This document shows, piece after piece, positions 22,787-23,321 of a stretch of 23,321 bases of DNA. The position numbers and the translations under genes are program-made. Source of the DNA: Ruminococcus sp. UBA946 (lineage in GTDB: Bacteria; Bacillota; Clostridia; Oscillospirales; Ruminococcaceae). Position 1 is the first letter of the stretch. The number at the start of each line of letters is the position of its first letter. The notes below the pieces were generated by a model that saw nothing but the letters and a program-made list of their open reading frames with translations, was not told the origin of the DNA and ran no database searches. The DNA is taken from NCBI GenBank assembly GCA_002293295.1, contig DBCY01000173.1, positions 1 to 23,321 of the forward strand. The letters are read 5' to 3'.

Positions 22787-22824
22787 ATTACGTATAATAC
22801 AATATATATTGTAATATCCGTAAT
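22787..22824. promoter_or_regulatory. 38-nt near-perfect palindrome, probable operator of the XRE regulator
   Basis: Two 19-nt arms (22787-22805 and 22806-22824) match at 17 of 19 positions when one is reverse-complemented, with ATTACG at the outer ends and ACAATATATATTGT at the centre. It lies between the divergent SLOG and XRE genes and overlaps the -10 of the SLOG promoter. Binding by the adjacent XRE protein is inferred. Confidence 0.65.
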
Positions 22825-22836
22825 AACAAAAGTCAA
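22808..22836 (-). promoter_or_regulatory. SigA-type promoter of the SLOG gene
   Basis: On the minus strand TTGACT (22831-22836), 17 nt, then TACAAT (22808-22813). The -10 lies within the palindrome at 22787-22824, so a bound regulator should block it. Confidence 0.65.
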
Positions 22837-22875
22837 TAATATTTGATAAAATTATTATTGAAAGAAAGTGATAAA

Positions 22876-23109
22876 ATGAATATGAAATATAAAGAGCTTT
22901 ATAAAGTTCTTGGCTTAAAAATCAGCTATTACAGGAAATTAAGGGGTTTAACTCAACAGCAGCTGTCAGATAAACTTGATATTGAGACTTCTTCTTTAGG
23001 CGCCGTTGAATCGCCGAATATTAACAGAACAATTTCTTTGGATACATTATTTAAAATTGCTGAAATATTGGAAATACCTGCTTATAAATTTTTAAAAGAT
23101 GACGATTGA
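22876..23109 (+). CDS. small XRE-family helix-turn-helix regulator
   Basis: This 77-residue protein is essentially one Cro/C1-type helix-turn-helix domain. Helices 2-3 are LTQQQLSDKLDIETSSLGAVE (25-45), followed by RTISLDTLFKIAEILEIPAYKF. There is no effector domain. The frame opens at a TTG at 22843, but the ATG at 22876 is preferred: a gaaagaaagtg stretch precedes it and the shorter protein matches the domain. It is divergent from the SLOG gene over a 38-nt palindrome, the usual arrangement for an autoregulated repressor controlling its neighbour. It is followed by SLOG remnants rather than a terminator. The HTH family call is firm; the regulatory target is inferred from layout. Confidence 0.87.
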   Translation: MNMKYKELYKVLGLKISYYRKLRGLTQQQLSDKLDIETSSLGAVESPNINRTISLDTLFKIAEILEIPAYKFLKDDD

Positions 23110-23134
23110 CAGTGAATACTGATATTTATTTTTT

Positions 23135-23151
23135 GCCAACAGGACGGTCTG
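23135..23151 (-). repeat. 17-nt remnant of the SLOG gene sequence
   Basis: 16 of 17 nt match 22321-22337, and 16 of 17 match 23252-23268. Both of those are in the coding part of the SLOG copies. The scrap lies between the XRE stop and the second SLOG copy, which suggests an earlier duplication or deletion event. Confidence 0.5.
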
Positions 23152-23211
23152 CTTATAGTTATTAGAAAATAGTAGTTAGCAGTTAGTTATCCGCATTATA
23201 ATCAAGAATTA

Positions 23212-23321
23212 TTACTCCGCAAGATTTATAATACTTATATTCTTTTTCTGCGCCAAACGGACGGTCTGACCTGTTCCGGAGGCGTTTTTTTTATTGTTAT
23301 AATAGCATAGCAGTAAATCAG
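23212..23321 (-). CDS. second SLOG (YpsA/DUF1273-like) gene, 3' end only, running off the window
   Basis: The last 36 codons of a second SLOG gene are visible on the minus strand. They encode DLLLCYYNNKKNASGTGQ followed by TVRLAQKKNISIINLAE and then TAA (23212-23214). This differs from the first copy by two substitutions (Asp to Asn, Gly to Ser) over the shared stretch. It also ends early: the codon for Trp in the first copy is replaced by a stop here, removing the final WLDFSFL. The frame is intact as far as seen, so it may be functional. The start, promoter and any second XRE partner lie beyond the window. The tandem arrangement points to recent duplication or to a longer array. Confidence 0.8.
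   Translation of the reverse strand, partial: DLLLCYYNNKKNASGTGQTVRLAQKKNISIINLAE
23214..23321. repeat. direct repeat, right copy (truncated by window edge)
   Basis: Partner of 22283-22390, same orientation, 103 of 108 nt identical. Confidence 0.9.

Noticed and set aside
22843..22875. TTG start for the small XRE gene
   Set aside because: No ribosome binding site; the added residues are not part of the helix-turn-helix domain.
1..23321. Transposase, integrase or attachment sites around the R-M and SLOG loci
   Set aside because: No recombinase gene or target-site duplication could be found within the window.

Overview
The window looks like a chromosomal segment of a low- to mid-GC, spore-forming member of the Clostridia (Firmicutes), most like the Oscillospiraceae/Ruminococcaceae group. 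This is inferred from protein style only, with no search behind it: a SigH-like sigma factor, a signal-less LysM protein of the spore-coat type, a Firmicutes-type RlmH, AGGAGG-type ribosome binding sites and consensus SigA promoters.

Left part (1-4640): an XRE regulator, rlmH convergent with a HAD hydrolase, then on the minus strand a double zinc-ribbon protein, a tRNA-like sequence and a SigH-like sigma factor. A NUDIX hydrolase and a secreted cell-wall-binding-repeat protein follow, each from its own consensus promoter. Middle part (4641-7957): comM/yifB, starting at a TTG, and a four-LysM protein with paired cysteines and a strong terminator. Core (7977-16232): rpoB and rpoC, transcribed from a perfect consensus promoter through a leader of about 410 nt. 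The leader has a terminator-like hairpin next to the promoter and a run of hairpins next to the start codon; no rplJ-rplL lies upstream. A nested hairpin terminator closes the rpoBC unit.

Right part (16233-23321): a two-gene Type II-like restriction-modification module (beta-class methyltransferase plus a PD-(D/E)xK-type nuclease, overlapping by 11 nt) sits between rpoC and rimO-pgsA. Next come an ECF sigma factor with a C-terminal extension of about 375 residues and a convergent SLOG/YpsA-like (DUF1273) gene divergent from a small XRE regulator. Those two genes share a 38-nt operator-like palindrome that overlaps the SLOG promoter. A second SLOG copy, about 95% identical over 108 nt, runs off the right edge, and a 17-nt scrap of the same sequence lies between the copies. 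The locus is therefore a tandemly duplicating accessory cassette.

Housekeeping functions (transcription, rRNA and ribosomal protein modification, phospholipid synthesis) form the backbone. The accessory pieces are the restriction-modification module, the SLOG-XRE array, the repeat-flanked rlmH-HAD pair and the ECF fusion. The most promising signals are the rpoBC leader, the SLOG-XRE array with its operator, the tRNA-like element and the ECF fusion.
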